Shown here: one piece after another, positions 42,983-52,375 of the stretch
Layout: each line of letters starts with the position of its first letter
How positions within the stretch are numbered: position 1 is the stretch's first letter
Source of the DNA: JAFGIG01 sp964397545
GTDB taxonomy: Bacteria > SDB-A
DNA length: 64,000 nt
Assembly (NCBI GenBank): GCA_964397545.1
Contig: CAYNIW010000007.1
Location: 23,411 to 87,410 of the forward strand
Direction of reading: 5' to 3'
Made by a program: the position numbers and the translations under genes
The notes under the pieces: generated by a model
Told to the model about the DNA's origin: nothing
The model's input: the letters and a program-made list of their open reading frames with translations, nothing else
The model's database searches: none

Positions 42983-44208
42983 TGAACGTCATCGTCTTTT
43001 CGGCATTGGCAGCCGGGTTCATCATCGCCTTCGCCATAGGCGCGAACGACGTAGCGAATTCAATGGCTACAGCCGTCGGAGCCAAGGCGATAACAATAAA
43101 ACAAGCAGTAATTATCGCGGCTTTGCTCGAATTTTCCGGGGCTTTCTTCTTCGGAAAAATGGTCACCGAGACAATCTGTAAAGGCATAGTGCCTTTGACC
43201 GGTTTTGGTAAACCTGAAATAATGATAGCGGGTGCTTTTGCTTCAATACTGGCATCAGCGATTTTTATTTTAACCGCGACAAAATTCGATATGCCGATTT
43301 CCACAACCCATTCGATAATCGGCGGACTGATAGGCTTCGGCATAATAGCCGGCGGAATTAGATCCATCAACTGGTTCAAGGTCGTTCTGATTGTCTTTTC
43401 ATGGATCTCATCTCCGATTCTCGGCGCATTGCTTTCATTTTCCCTTTTCAAGATTCTCTCATCTCTTATACTAAGAAAGGATGATCCGTTTCGATGGACA
43501 AAAAAAATCGCTCCTCTGATTATCGGAATCACTTTTCTGACGATTTCATGGCTTTTCTTAGTTAAAACACTTTCCAAGAATATTTTTGCCGCATTGGCGA
43601 TAAGTATTATTGTCTCAGCATTCTCAGTTGTCGTGAGCTATTTTCTTGTTAAATTGATAAAGTTCGAAAAAGACGAAGAGTATTCCGTTGAGAAAATTTT
43701 CAGAAGAATTCAGGTTCTCACTTCCTGCTACGTTTCTTTTGCTCACGGCGCAAACGATGTCGCCAATGCCATAGGCCCTATCGCAATAATAATCACAGTA
43801 GCCAGGACAGGACTAATAGACAATTCGAGCCCTTTGACTGTCCACAAATCTTTGCTGGCAGTAGGAGGAATAGGCATAGCACTCGGAGTGGCTTTACTCG
43901 GTTACAAAGTGATGAGAACCATCGGTGAGAGAATTACTTCGCTGAATAACACCAGAGGTTTCACAATTGATTTTTCCGTGGCAACATCCGTCATGCTGGC
44001 TTCGTTCCTTGGTATGCCGATTTCTTCCACTCACACAGTCGTCGGAGCTGTTGTCGGCGTCGGTTACGCGAAAGGGTTCGAAGCAGTGAATCTGAGCGTA
44101 ATAAAAAGAATAATAGTCTCTTGGCTCATCACCGTGCCTGCCGCGGCTTTGCTTTCGGCTTTACTCTACAAATTTATTCTTTTGAGGATTATCTCTATAC
44201 TTATTTGA
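42982..44208 (+). CDS. pit: PiT-family inorganic phosphate transporter
   Basis: A 408-residue membrane protein with about ten spans that imports phosphate with cations. The two inverted repeats carry the signatures IGANDVANSMATAVGAKA near the N-terminus and GANDVANAIGPIA in the second half, and both STTHS-type segments (PISTTHSIIGG, PISSTHTVVGA). It is coupled to the DUF47 gene upstream. The later operon genes are not phosphate-related by sequence. Confidence 0.95.
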   Translation: MNVIVFSALAAGFIIAFAIGANDVANSMATAVGAKAITIKQAVIIAALLEFSGAFFFGKMVTETICKGIVPLTGFGKPEIMIAGAFASILASAIFILTATKFDMPISTTHSIIGGLIGFGIIAGGIRSINWFKVVLIVFSWISSPILGALLSFSLFKILSSLILRKDDPFRWTKKIAPLIIGITFLTISWLFLVKTLSKNIFAALAISIIVSAFSVVVSYFLVKLIKFEKDEEYSVEKIFRRIQVLTSCYVSFAHGANDVANAIGPIAIIITVARTGLIDNSSPLTVHKSLLAVGGIGIALGVALLGYKVMRTIGERITSLNNTRGFTIDFSVATSVMLASFLGMPISSTHTVVGAVVGVGYAKGFEAVNLSVIKRIIVSWLITVPAAALLSALLYKFILLRIISILI

Positions 44209-44229
44209 TGAACTAATTCCGGGGGAAAT

Positions 44230-44772
44230 ATGAAAGTTCTGACTATCATAGCTGAAGGTTTTGAAGAAATCGAAGCAGTCGCCGTCGTGGATTTGCTCCG
44301 CAGAGCGGATATAGAAATCACAACCGCCGGGATAGATAAGCTCTTGGTAACCGGCAGTCACGGCATATCTATTCAAACCGATTCTATTTTCGAATACGAT
44401 TCATCTCTGTCCTATGGAGCAGTAGTAATCCCCGGCGGATTAAAAGCAGTAAATATATTAGCATCTTCAGATGCTGTATTGAAAACAATCAGAAAATTTC
44501 ACTCCGAAAATAAACTGATATGCGCTGTTTGCGCAGCGCCTTTGGTTCTTGATGCCGCCGGAATTCTCGAAGGAAAAATGTTCACCTGCCATCCTTCTGT
44601 ATTAGAAAAAATAAAAAGCGGGAATTTCCGGAAATCCCGTGTTGTAGCACATGGAAACATAATCACCAGTCAGGGCCCGGGGACAATTTTCGACTTCGCC
44701 TTATCCGTAATCGAGAATATAAAAGATGCTAAAACCGCCGGCGCGGTCTCAACAGGAGCTTTGATATCGTGA
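44230..44772 (+). CDS. DJ-1/PfpI family protein
   Basis: A 180-residue DJ-1-type protein (class I glutamine amidotransferase-like fold). The nucleophile elbow is LICAVCAAPLVL with the reactive Cys, and the conserved acidic residue is in AEGFEEIE. Members include protein deglycases/glyoxalases, chaperones and thiazole-synthesis-linked ThiJ. Being next to thiamine pyrophosphokinase is suggestive of the last but not proof. GGGGGAAAT precedes the ATG. Confidence 0.9.
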   Translation: MKVLTIIAEGFEEIEAVAVVDLLRRADIEITTAGIDKLLVTGSHGISIQTDSIFEYDSSLSYGAVVIPGGLKAVNILASSDAVLKTIRKFHSENKLICAVCAAPLVLDAAGILEGKMFTCHPSVLEKIKSGNFRKSRVVAHGNIITSQGPGTIFDFALSVIENIKDAKTAGAVSTGALIS

Positions 44773-45437
44773 AAATAGCAATATCGCTTTCAGGCGACAA
44801 ACTAAAAAAGGAAATTCTACTCAGGGAAATTTCCGACTCAGACATCGTTATCGCCGCCAACGGTGGATACAGCGCTCTTGAGGAAATCGGAGTTGAGCCT
44901 CATTTCATAATCGGCGACATGGACTCACTGTCAAATAAAAATATTTCTGATAGCGCTGTCAGAATGGTTTCTCCGGCGAAAAAAGACAAAAGTGATTCTG
45001 AATTGGCCGTTGATTTCGCTCTGACAAAAAAACCCGGCCATATTGTGCTTTTAAACGCATTCGGAAAAAGACCGGATCATCTGTTTTCGAATCTAACTCT
45101 TCTTCTGAAAAGCCCGGAAATAATAATGATGCGGGACAACGAATGGACAATTACTGCTGTCTCAGGACCATGCAGTCTTAGCGTGATAAAATCCCGCAAA
45201 GAACAGCTGTTTTCCATATTCCCATTCGGCGGAACACTCGAGGGGCTCTCTATTAAAGGTTTCAGATATGAACTCGAAAATATCAACCTCGAACCGTGCA
45301 GCAGAGGATTAAGCAATGTATTAATCTCAGATAAGAACAGCATTTCTATATCTAACGGGACGGCTCTTGTATTTACAGACGCCGCCGAAGGCCGTATATT
45401 TGTCACAAAAAAGAAAACCGAAACGGAGGTAAAATGA
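44769..45437 (+). CDS. thiN: thiamine pyrophosphokinase
   Basis: Transfers pyrophosphate from ATP to thiamine to give TPP. The 222-residue protein has the catalytic GDMDSL motif after IVIAANGGYSALEEIG, KDKSDSELAVDFAL (ATP/metal segment) and GKRPDHLFSNL, then a beta-rich thiamine-binding domain. It begins with GTG, overlapping the DJ-1 gene as GTGA, and ends overlapping the next gene as ATGA. Confidence 0.92.
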   Translation: MKIAISLSGDKLKKEILLREISDSDIVIAANGGYSALEEIGVEPHFIIGDMDSLSNKNISDSAVRMVSPAKKDKSDSELAVDFALTKKPGHIVLLNAFGKRPDHLFSNLTLLLKSPEIIMMRDNEWTITAVSGPCSLSVIKSRKEQLFSIFPFGGTLEGLSIKGFRYELENINLEPCSRGLSNVLISDKNSISISNGTALVFTDAAEGRIFVTKKKTETEVK

Positions 45438-46540
45438 ACAATTCTTATATTTTTGAGAAACCTATTGGCGGTTTGATAGGACTTACCGATTTCACCGACA
45501 GATGGCAGGCCACACTCGATACTCATAATAAAAAACAGTACAGAGAAACAATTCTGAATCTACTAAATTATCTCGATTCAGAAGTTGTAAAAAAACACGG
45601 GAACAAGAAAGGCGACGAATTCAGTATTCCTCACGGATCTATAGTCATAAACATGAAGATCACCGATAAAGACCTTGAAATCAATGCTCCTTTTCTCAGT
45701 GTTCCGGAAAAAAAGGTCAACGCCTTGCTCAGACAAATAGCAGAAATAAATTTTTCAGTCCTTTTTCTGACACAGATTATCCTCGAAGACGAAAAACTAT
45801 ATTTCAGGATCAAAATCCCTCTTGAATTGTGCGAGCCTTACAAACTTTACGACATTTTATATGAAATATGCATAAACGCAGATCACTATGACGATCTTTT
45901 CATAGAGAAATTCGAGGCTCAGAGAATTTACACGCCGAAGTTCGTCAGGTATCAGGAAAAGGAATTAAAAGCATTTTACGAAAAATTCATGGTTCATATA
46001 AAAGAAAGCATTGATTATCTGGAATATTTCAAAGAAAAAAGGTGGTTCGACATCGGAGTTGAATCAGGAATGATCTCCATGATGAAAATTGACTACATTT
46101 TCTCACCTCAGGGTTTTCTGAGGACGGAAATTGAAAAAGCCATAAACGGTTCATACGCGAAAATTCCTCCAGCAGAAAAAATCGAAAACCAACTGACATT
46201 TTTCAATGACTTTTCGGCCCTCACTTTCGATAAATTTTCCGAGTCCATCTACAAAACAGAATTTCTTATATCAGTGAGAAGGCACGCTTCGATTCCTGTC
46301 ATCAAAAAACAGCTCGAAAACTATTTTTATAACGCAGAAAAAGATATAGCGGCCAAAGGATATTTAAGCGCCGCCATATTCCTGCTCTACGATATATACA
46401 ATTTGTATTACAGATTTTTAGTGCCCAGAAATACAGAAGAGACTCTTAATCAGGGTTTGAAAAATTCTTCCGGGAAAGACTGGAAAACGGCCGCGGATGA
46501 ACTTTTCAAATCAATGTCTAAAGTAATGAATGCTCAGTAA
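45434..46540 (+). CDS. unrecognised protein with a YbjN/CesT-like domain shared with the next gene
   Basis: A 368-residue soluble protein behind a strong GGAGG. Residues about 65-160 (GSIVINMKITDKDLEINAPF through ADHYDDLFIEKFE) align by eye with the C-terminal domain of the neighbouring protease (GSALLRIF... through ADDMDNYLIEKFG), including strand pattern and spacing. This alpha/beta pattern resembles YbjN or type III secretion chaperone folds. The remaining 200 residues are helical and unrecognised. No signal peptide is present. It may be an adaptor or substrate carrier for the protease. Confidence 0.55.
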   Translation: MNNSYIFEKPIGGLIGLTDFTDRWQATLDTHNKKQYRETILNLLNYLDSEVVKKHGNKKGDEFSIPHGSIVINMKITDKDLEINAPFLSVPEKKVNALLRQIAEINFSVLFLTQIILEDEKLYFRIKIPLELCEPYKLYDILYEICINADHYDDLFIEKFEAQRIYTPKFVRYQEKELKAFYEKFMVHIKESIDYLEYFKEKRWFDIGVESGMISMMKIDYIFSPQGFLRTEIEKAINGSYAKIPPAEKIENQLTFFNDFSALTFDKFSESIYKTEFLISVRRHASIPVIKKQLENYFYNAEKDIAAKGYLSAAIFLLYDIYNLYYRFLVPRNTEETLNQGLKNSSGKDWKTAADELFKSMSKVMNAQ

Positions 46541-46555
46541 TACACGGAGGAAAGC

Positions 46556-47644
46556 ATGGCAGATCTGAATGAAATTTTCAAATTAGTATTTAAGATTAAG
46601 ACATCAAGAGGCAGCGGTTCGGGATTTTATTCAAAAAAACACGGTGTAATAATAACAAATTTCCACGTTGTTAACGGAGAAAGGGAGGTCTGCGTAGAAA
46701 ATACGGACAAAAAACCATTTAAAGCCGAAGTAGTTCTCATTTCACCCAAATTTGACCTGGCGTTTTTGAAGCCGGAGTGTGAAATCCAAGCTCCGGAAAT
46801 TGATTTTTCAGGTGTCGAGGATTTGAAAAATATGGATAAAGTCCTTGTTTTAGGGTATCCATTCGGTTTTCCTTTCACGGTGACAGAAGGAATTATTTCA
46901 AACACGAATCAGCTTGTTAACGGCCAATGCTACATTCAAACTGACGCTGCCATTAATCCCGGAAACAGCGGAGGACCCATGATTTTACCTCAAGGAAAAG
47001 TCATCGGAATCACCACCTGCAAATTCAAAGAAGCTGAAAACATGGGTTTTTCACTTCCTGCTGATATAATCAGCAATGAACTGTCCATATTCGAACAAAA
47101 ATTCCCCGCGAAGTATTCGGTTAGATGTCCATCCTGCAGTTTCCTGCTCGAAACTGAAGACGAATACTGCGAAAATTGCGGCGCCAAACTCGATTCGAAG
47201 ATCCTTTTCGGTAAAACTTCTATGAGCGATTTGTCCATATTTATTGAAAAGACAATCGAAATGATGGGCACAGATCCAATTCTCGCCAGAAACGGTTATG
47301 AATTCTGGGAGTTTCACAAGGGCAGTGCGCTTTTGAGGATTTTCGTCTACAGAACAAATTATCTGATTACCACATGTCCTCTCGTCAAACTGCCCCAAGA
47401 AAAGCTCACGGAACTCTACAAGTTTATCCTCAGCAATCCGGTCTTGCCTTTTTATCTGGGAATTGACAAAGGCATAGTCTACATATCCTACAGAATACAT
47501 CTATCCGACATAAATTCCGACTTTTCTGAAAAGATAAGAAAAGACATTGTGGAAATATCCTCTAAAGCCGACGACATGGATAATTATCTTATAGAAAAGT
47601 TCGGCTGTGTTCTTTCCGAAGAAGCGGACAAAACGGCAAATTAA
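46556..47644 (+). CDS. cytosolic S1C trypsin-like protease with zinc ribbon and YbjN/CesT-like domain
   Basis: A 362-residue protein without signal peptide. Residues 10-180 form a trypsin-like fold with the full triad: His37 (TNFHVV), Asp67 (KFDLAFLK) and Ser138 (NPGNSGGP). A zinc ribbon follows (Cys191, Cys194, Cys205, Cys208), then a domain (about 220-355) shared with the upstream protein. HtrA/DegP proteases are exported and end in PDZ domains; here the PDZ is replaced and export is not predicted. The substrate is unknown. ACGGAGGAAAGC precedes the ATG. Confidence 0.75.
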   Translation: MADLNEIFKLVFKIKTSRGSGSGFYSKKHGVIITNFHVVNGEREVCVENTDKKPFKAEVVLISPKFDLAFLKPECEIQAPEIDFSGVEDLKNMDKVLVLGYPFGFPFTVTEGIISNTNQLVNGQCYIQTDAAINPGNSGGPMILPQGKVIGITTCKFKEAENMGFSLPADIISNELSIFEQKFPAKYSVRCPSCSFLLETEDEYCENCGAKLDSKILFGKTSMSDLSIFIEKTIEMMGTDPILARNGYEFWEFHKGSALLRIFVYRTNYLITTCPLVKLPQEKLTELYKFILSNPVLPFYLGIDKGIVYISYRIHLSDINSDFSEKIRKDIVEISSKADDMDNYLIEKFGCVLSEEADKTAN

Positions 47645-47917
47645 ATGGCTCAGTTATTCGAAGGGATTATGCTCGTCTGTTTCGGATCTGCTTGGCCTTT
47701 TTCTATTTGGAAATCTTATGTTTCGAAAAAAACTTCAGGCAAGAGCCTTCCTTTTCTTTGGATAATATTCACGGGCTATCTATGCGGAATCGCCTACAAA
47801 ATTGCCGGAAAAACCGATAAAATAATATATTTATACGCATTCAACGCACTTTTGGTCTTTTCTGATATTATTCTTTTTTACAGAAACAGAAAATCTGAAA
47901 AAAGTAAAGCGGCGTGA
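47645..47917 (+). CDS. PQ-loop/SemiSWEET-like three-helix membrane protein
   Basis: A 90-residue protein with three predicted membrane helices and the pattern PFSIWKSY...KTSGKSLPFLW, reminiscent of the PQ-loop/SemiSWEET half-transporter. A basic tail ends the protein. Its ATG directly follows the protease stop with no spacer, so it is translationally coupled. A transport role is inferred from fold only. The stop codon is inside the terminator stem. Confidence 0.6.
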   Translation: MAQLFEGIMLVCFGSAWPFSIWKSYVSKKTSGKSLPFLWIIFTGYLCGIAYKIAGKTDKIIYLYAFNALLVFSDIILFYRNRKSEKSKAA

Positions 47918-47938
47918 CGCTCTGCGTTACGCCGCTTT
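47906..47938. terminator. bidirectional terminator overlapping the last stop codon
   Basis: A 15-base stem with one G-T pair (AAAGCGGCGTGACGC against GCGTTACGCCGCTTT) and a TCT loop spans the end of the SemiSWEET-like gene (stop 47915-47917) and precedes the end of the convergent argF gene. The T-tracts are short. Confidence 0.75.
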
Positions 47939-47959
47939 GCTGGCAATTACCTTTTAGAA

Positions 47960-48961
47960 TCAATCCCCGAGAGTAGCAACCATAACTGCTTTTATAGTGT
48001 GCATTCTGTTTTCCGCTTCGTCAAAGACGATTGACGCGTCTGATTCAAAAACATCTTCTGTAACCTCAAGCCCGTCGAGATTATACTGTTTGTATATCTT
48101 TTCTCCGAGAGTGGTTTCCCGGTTATGAAAAGAAGGCAGGCAATGGAGAAATCGGACGTTTTTGTTTCCCGTCTTCTCTATCAAAGAAGAGTTTATCTGA
48201 TACGGCAGCATTTTTTTAATTCTATCTCCCCATAACTCATCTGATTCTCCCATTGAAAGCCAGACATCAGTGTAAAGGAAATCCGCGTTTTTTACCCCTT
48301 CTGCAGCATCTTCAGTGATATTAATATTCGCGCCGCTTTTTTTTGCCAATTCCAGACATTTTTTCAAAAGTTTTGCTTCTGGATGCCTGTCTTTTGGACC
48401 CGCCGCGGTGAAATCAATGCCCATTTTAGCCGAACCTACCATGAGTGAATTACAGACATTGTTTCCCGTGTCTCCCAGAAAACACAACTTCATCTCTTTT
48501 AAGAGTTTGTGCGAATTCTCAATCATAGTCATGAAATCCGCCAGAATCTGTGTTGGATGAAATTCGTCTGTAAGGCCGTTCCAAACTGGGACTCCTGAGT
48601 GTTCTGCAAGAGTTTCGACTATCTCCTGTCCGAAACCCCTGTATTCTATTCCGTCATACATTCTGCCGAGAACTCGCGCAGTGTCCTTAACGCTTTCTTT
48701 TTTGCCAAGATGAGACCCTTCAGGACCAAGATATGTCACGCAAGCGCCCTGATCGAAGGCGGCACTTTCAAAAGCGCATCTTGTCCTCGTCGATGATTTT
48801 TCGAATATCAGAGCTATTTTTCTACCTTTAAGCCTCTGCTGTTCGCAACCGGCGATTTTAGCTTTTTTGAGATAAAATGAGAGATCGAGAAGAAATTTTA
48901 TCTCTTCCTGCGTGAAATCAAGCAACTTCAAGAAATTCCTGTTTCTCAGATTGAAAGGCAT
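47960..48961 (-). CDS. argF: ornithine carbamoyltransferase
   Basis: Makes citrulline from ornithine and carbamoyl phosphate. The 333-residue protein has the carbamoyl-phosphate loop SSTRTRCAFE and the ornithine/active-site loop HCLPSFHN with the catalytic Cys; the latter has Ser where most have Ala. The length matches the anabolic/catabolic bacterial form. It stands alone, with its own promoter and AAAGGAGATAAC before the ATG. Confidence 0.96.
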   Translation of the reverse strand: MPFNLRNRNFLKLLDFTQEEIKFLLDLSFYLKKAKIAGCEQQRLKGRKIALIFEKSSTRTRCAFESAAFDQGACVTYLGPEGSHLGKKESVKDTARVLGRMYDGIEYRGFGQEIVETLAEHSGVPVWNGLTDEFHPTQILADFMTMIENSHKLLKEMKLCFLGDTGNNVCNSLMVGSAKMGIDFTAAGPKDRHPEAKLLKKCLELAKKSGANINITEDAAEGVKNADFLYTDVWLSMGESDELWGDRIKKMLPYQINSSLIEKTGNKNVRFLHCLPSFHNRETTLGEKIYKQYNLDGLEVTEDVFESDASIVFDEAENRMHTIKAVMVATLGD

Positions 48962-48998
48962 GTTATCTCCTTTTTATTTCATTGAATAAATTTTCACG

Positions 48999-49027
48999 AT
49001 GATAGCAGAATTTCTTTGAATTTTCAA
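48999..49027 (-). promoter_or_regulatory. promoter of argF
   Basis: TTGAAA (49022-49027) and TATCAT (48999-49004) on the minus strand are 17 bases apart, about 37 bases ahead of the argF ATG. Confidence 0.65.
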
Positions 49028-49102
49028 CTCTGCTAATTTTTCATTAAACTTCGGTTACATTTACAGGTTATAATCCCATAAAAACGATTGGATAAGTAAA
49101 CT

Positions 49103-49606
49103 TTGAAAATTTTTGTTCGTTTTATAATTGTCACCTTGATTTTAACAGTTTTTCCCAAGAAAATGACTTCAGAGGACAGCAAAATCATCACAAAACGCGT
49201 GTTCCCTTATCTTATCGGCATAACATACAACGCTAAGACAGGGTTCAACTTCGAGGGTGATTTTTATCTCCCGAGGTCAGTCAAGCTGAGTTGGCCATAT
49301 ATTGTTAATTACAGTATTCTTGACGGGCTTTTTCTTTCCGTCAACGCGGGATCAAAGACCACAGGATTAGGCGTTGGATATGGTCTTTTTACAAGATCTC
49401 TCGGCACTGTCGGAACAAATTTCTGTGTCAGAACTCTTTATTGCTTTGCCAATTCGCAGTATGTCAGTAAAAATGAATTCTATATCAACGCGGAGTTTGA
49501 ACAGATAGTTCTGTTCAACTGCTTTGAATGCGGGTATCTTAAAAAGATTCATGAAGAAGAAACATCTTCCGGCATGTTCTACATAGGGTGGGGTCTGAAG
49601 TTTTAG
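49103..49606 (+). CDS. small exported protein of unknown function
   Basis: A 167-residue protein starting at TTG with a hydrophobic signal (FIIVTLILTVFP). The mature part has alternating strands and aromatic residues and ends GMFYIGWGLKF, compatible with a small outer-membrane barrel. No ribosome site is obvious, although TATAAT occurs about 30 bases upstream. It lies alone between argF (divergent) and the hybrid kinase. Confidence 0.45.
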   Translation: MKIFVRFIIVTLILTVFPKKMTSEDSKIITKRVFPYLIGITYNAKTGFNFEGDFYLPRSVKLSWPYIVNYSILDGLFLSVNAGSKTTGLGVGYGLFTRSLGTVGTNFCVRTLYCFANSQYVSKNEFYINAEFEQIVLFNCFECGYLKKIHEEETSSGMFYIGWGLKF

Positions 49607-49683
49607 AAACAGCTTATCTCCTATTCATCAGTCAGCAAATCTGCTAAAATTTCTTGGTCATATTTTAATTTATCAAGAATATT

Positions 49684-52371
49684 ATGAAAAAGAAAACTGC
49701 AAATAATTCATACTCGGTTCTGGTTTTGTTCGGCGGAAGACAGCCGAATTCTCTGAAAAAAATCGAATCGAGATTCCCAACAACATCTGTAAACCTGAAT
49801 TCAGATATTGTCCTGAAATCAATACCTGATATCGTCGTTTTCTATTCTCAAGAAAAAAACCTGAAAAACACCTCTTTCTTGAAGAAAATCAAAAAGAATC
49901 GAATGTTAAAGAAAGCACCAATGATTTTTGTCCTGAGATCGAAAAGACAAATCAGTTCAATAACACAACACATGAGCCCGTACGACGACTTTGTCTTATG
50001 CCCAGTTAAATCTGAAGAACTTATCACGAGGATAAACAAAATCCTGTTGTCTAAAAAAGAACCGAAAAGAGTTTCTTCATCCGGATCTGAAAAAATCTAT
50101 GGTGATTACATGTCTCTGATCGAGCACAACCCGGCAGCGATAGCCATTCACTCCGAAGGTAAAATCACTTACGCCAACAAAAGAGCTGCTGATTTGATAG
50201 GATCTGACTACCCCCCCGATTTGACAGGTATGTCTGTTTTCGATTTCGTCCACCCCGAATACAAGGAAATCGTCCTCCAAAGAATCAAACTGGCACAGAA
50301 AAAAAACAAACGCTCCGAACCGATCGAAGAAAAATTCATTTGTCTGGACGGAAGGACAATCGATGTTGAAGTGGCTTCTTTCCCCGTAACTTTCAGAAAC
50401 AAGAAATCAAGCCTCGTGGTTTTTTGGGACATAACGGGGCTGAAAATGATTCAGAGCGAGCTCAAAGAATCTGAAGAAAAGTTCAGACAACTTTTTGAAA
50501 ATTTACCCGACGGAGTTTTTCTCGCCGCATTATCCGGTGAAAAGAAAGGCGCGATATTAGACACGAATGCTTCAGCGGAAAAACAGACCGGCTTCAGCAG
50601 AAAAGAACTGCTATCCAAAAACGTATTCAAAGATCCCGAAGTCAGGATTTTCGATCCTGAGCTGGATTTTGATAATGAAAATCTGATCCGCGAAAATTTT
50701 CCCTGCCTTTTCTCCGAATCTAAATCCAAAAAAGACGGATCAAAATACTGGGCGGAGATTCTAACCAGCGTTTTTAATAAAGGCGAGGACCTTTACGCTA
50801 TTTCCGTCTGCAGAGACATCACCGGGCAGAAAAGGGATGAAGAAAAAATACTAATGCTGTCTCATGCGGTTGAACAGTCTTCTTCACTTATAATGATAAC
50901 TGACGGAGACGGTGTTATAGAATACGTCAACCCAAAATTCACTGAAGTTACCGGTTATTCTTCCGAAGAAGCTGTCGGTAAAAAACCGAACCTGCTCAAA
51001 TCAGGCGAAACAACCGACGCTGAATACAAAACACTTTGGAATACAATAAAATCAGGAAAAATATGGAAAGGCGAGTTTAAGAATAAAAAGAAAAGCGGTG
51101 ATTTTTACTGGGAATCCGCCGTCATTTCACCCATAAAAAACACCCGGGGAGAAATTATCAGATTTTTCGCGATAAAAGAAGACATCACCGCATTCCGCCA
51201 ACTGCATCAGCAGCTCGCTCAGGTTCAGAAACTCGATTCAATAGGCATTCTTGCCGGAGAAATGGCTCATGATTTCAGAAACATTATCTCTGTCATCAGC
51301 AATCTTGCGGAGATTATCATCATGAAAAAAGAGACCGGTGAGGATTTGAGCCAGGAAATAGATTATGTCAAGCAATCCTGCAAAAAAGCATCTGACCTGA
51401 CAAACCGTTTACTGACCTTCAGCCGCAAACAGGAGTTTTCTCCATCTGTCATTGACCTAAACGAAGCTATCATCAGCTTTGAAAAGATGGCAAGCCGCTT
51501 AGTCGGAGAAGAGATAAAAATTGAACTCAAGCTTTCTTCCCCTTCACAAATAATTAAGGCTGACCCTATTCAGATTGAACAGATTCTCATAAATTTGACC
51601 TTAAACGCCAAAGACGCGATACTGCAAAAACCAGATACTTCCAACATCATCTCCATTGAAACTGAAAACATTGTATTAGATGACGACTACGCCTCTGCTC
51701 ATGTCGGTATTTCTCCGGGAGAATATGTCGCCTTTTCAGTCAGCGATTCAGGAGTTGGGATGACTGAAGATATGTCGCAAAGAGTTTTCGAACCTTTTTT
51801 CACAACAAAAGAAAAAGGCAAAGGCTGCGGACTCGGTCTTTCTATTGTTTACGGGATTGTAAAACAAAATCGGGCGGAAATTAATTTTTACAGCGAATCC
51901 GGCAAAGGAACGACTGTAAAAATATACTGGCCTGCAGTCCTCAGCGACAAGCCGCCAGTATCATCTGAGCATCGTAATGAATCCTTAAAAGGCGGTTCTG
52001 AAACAATTCTCATAGTCGAAGACAACAAAGAACTGAGAAATTATTCCTCTAAAACACTGAAGAACCTCGGCTACAATGTCATAGAAGCCGATAACGGCGA
52101 AGCCGCTCTTAAAATAATTGAATCGGCTGATTACAAAATTGATATTGTTTTTACGGACATCGTGATGCCGGTTATTGACGGAGAAGAATTAATCAATAGA
52201 ATTTCCGAGATCAGCCCTAACATGAAATTTCTTTTCTGTTCAGGATATCCAAACGGGCACATGGCTCTTAAAGGGAGTTTTTTGACAGAAAATAATTTCA
52301 TTCAGAAATCATTTTCCGAAAACCTTCTTGCAAAGAGAATCAGGGATATACTCGATTCAGAAGATAAATAG
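49684..52371 (+). CDS. hybrid sensor histidine kinase with three PAS domains
   Basis: An 895-residue soluble protein. Residues 1-125 look like a receiver fold, but the phospho-accepting Asp is replaced (DIVVFYSQE), so it is a pseudo-receiver. PAS domains follow at about 138-255, 265-395 and 400-515. HisKA has His529 in EMAHDFRN; the ATPase domain has NLTLNAKDAI (N-box from about 637), SDSGVGM and GCGLGLSIV. A C-terminal receiver has Asp825 in FTDIVMP. No membrane segment is seen, so it senses a cytosolic signal. No DNA-binding partner is adjacent. Confidence 0.92.
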   Translation: MKKKTANNSYSVLVLFGGRQPNSLKKIESRFPTTSVNLNSDIVLKSIPDIVVFYSQEKNLKNTSFLKKIKKNRMLKKAPMIFVLRSKRQISSITQHMSPYDDFVLCPVKSEELITRINKILLSKKEPKRVSSSGSEKIYGDYMSLIEHNPAAIAIHSEGKITYANKRAADLIGSDYPPDLTGMSVFDFVHPEYKEIVLQRIKLAQKKNKRSEPIEEKFICLDGRTIDVEVASFPVTFRNKKSSLVVFWDITGLKMIQSELKESEEKFRQLFENLPDGVFLAALSGEKKGAILDTNASAEKQTGFSRKELLSKNVFKDPEVRIFDPELDFDNENLIRENFPCLFSESKSKKDGSKYWAEILTSVFNKGEDLYAISVCRDITGQKRDEEKILMLSHAVEQSSSLIMITDGDGVIEYVNPKFTEVTGYSSEEAVGKKPNLLKSGETTDAEYKTLWNTIKSGKIWKGEFKNKKKSGDFYWESAVISPIKNTRGEIIRFFAIKEDITAFRQLHQQLAQVQKLDSIGILAGEMAHDFRNIISVISNLAEIIIMKKETGEDLSQEIDYVKQSCKKASDLTNRLLTFSRKQEFSPSVIDLNEAIISFEKMASRLVGEEIKIELKLSSPSQIIKADPIQIEQILINLTLNAKDAILQKPDTSNIISIETENIVLDDDYASAHVGISPGEYVAFSVSDSGVGMTEDMSQRVFEPFFTTKEKGKGCGLGLSIVYGIVKQNRAEINFYSESGKGTTVKIYWPAVLSDKPPVSSEHRNESLKGGSETILIVEDNKELRNYSSKTLKNLGYNVIEADNGEAALKIIESADYKIDIVFTDIVMPVIDGEELINRISEISPNMKFLFCSGYPNGHMALKGSFLTENNFIQKSFSENLLAKRIRDILDSEDK

Positions 52372-52375
52372 ACAA

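Noticed and set aside
42972..43577. 201-codon minus-strand frame opposite pit
   Set aside because: Mirror of the repetitive membrane-helix codons of the transporter.
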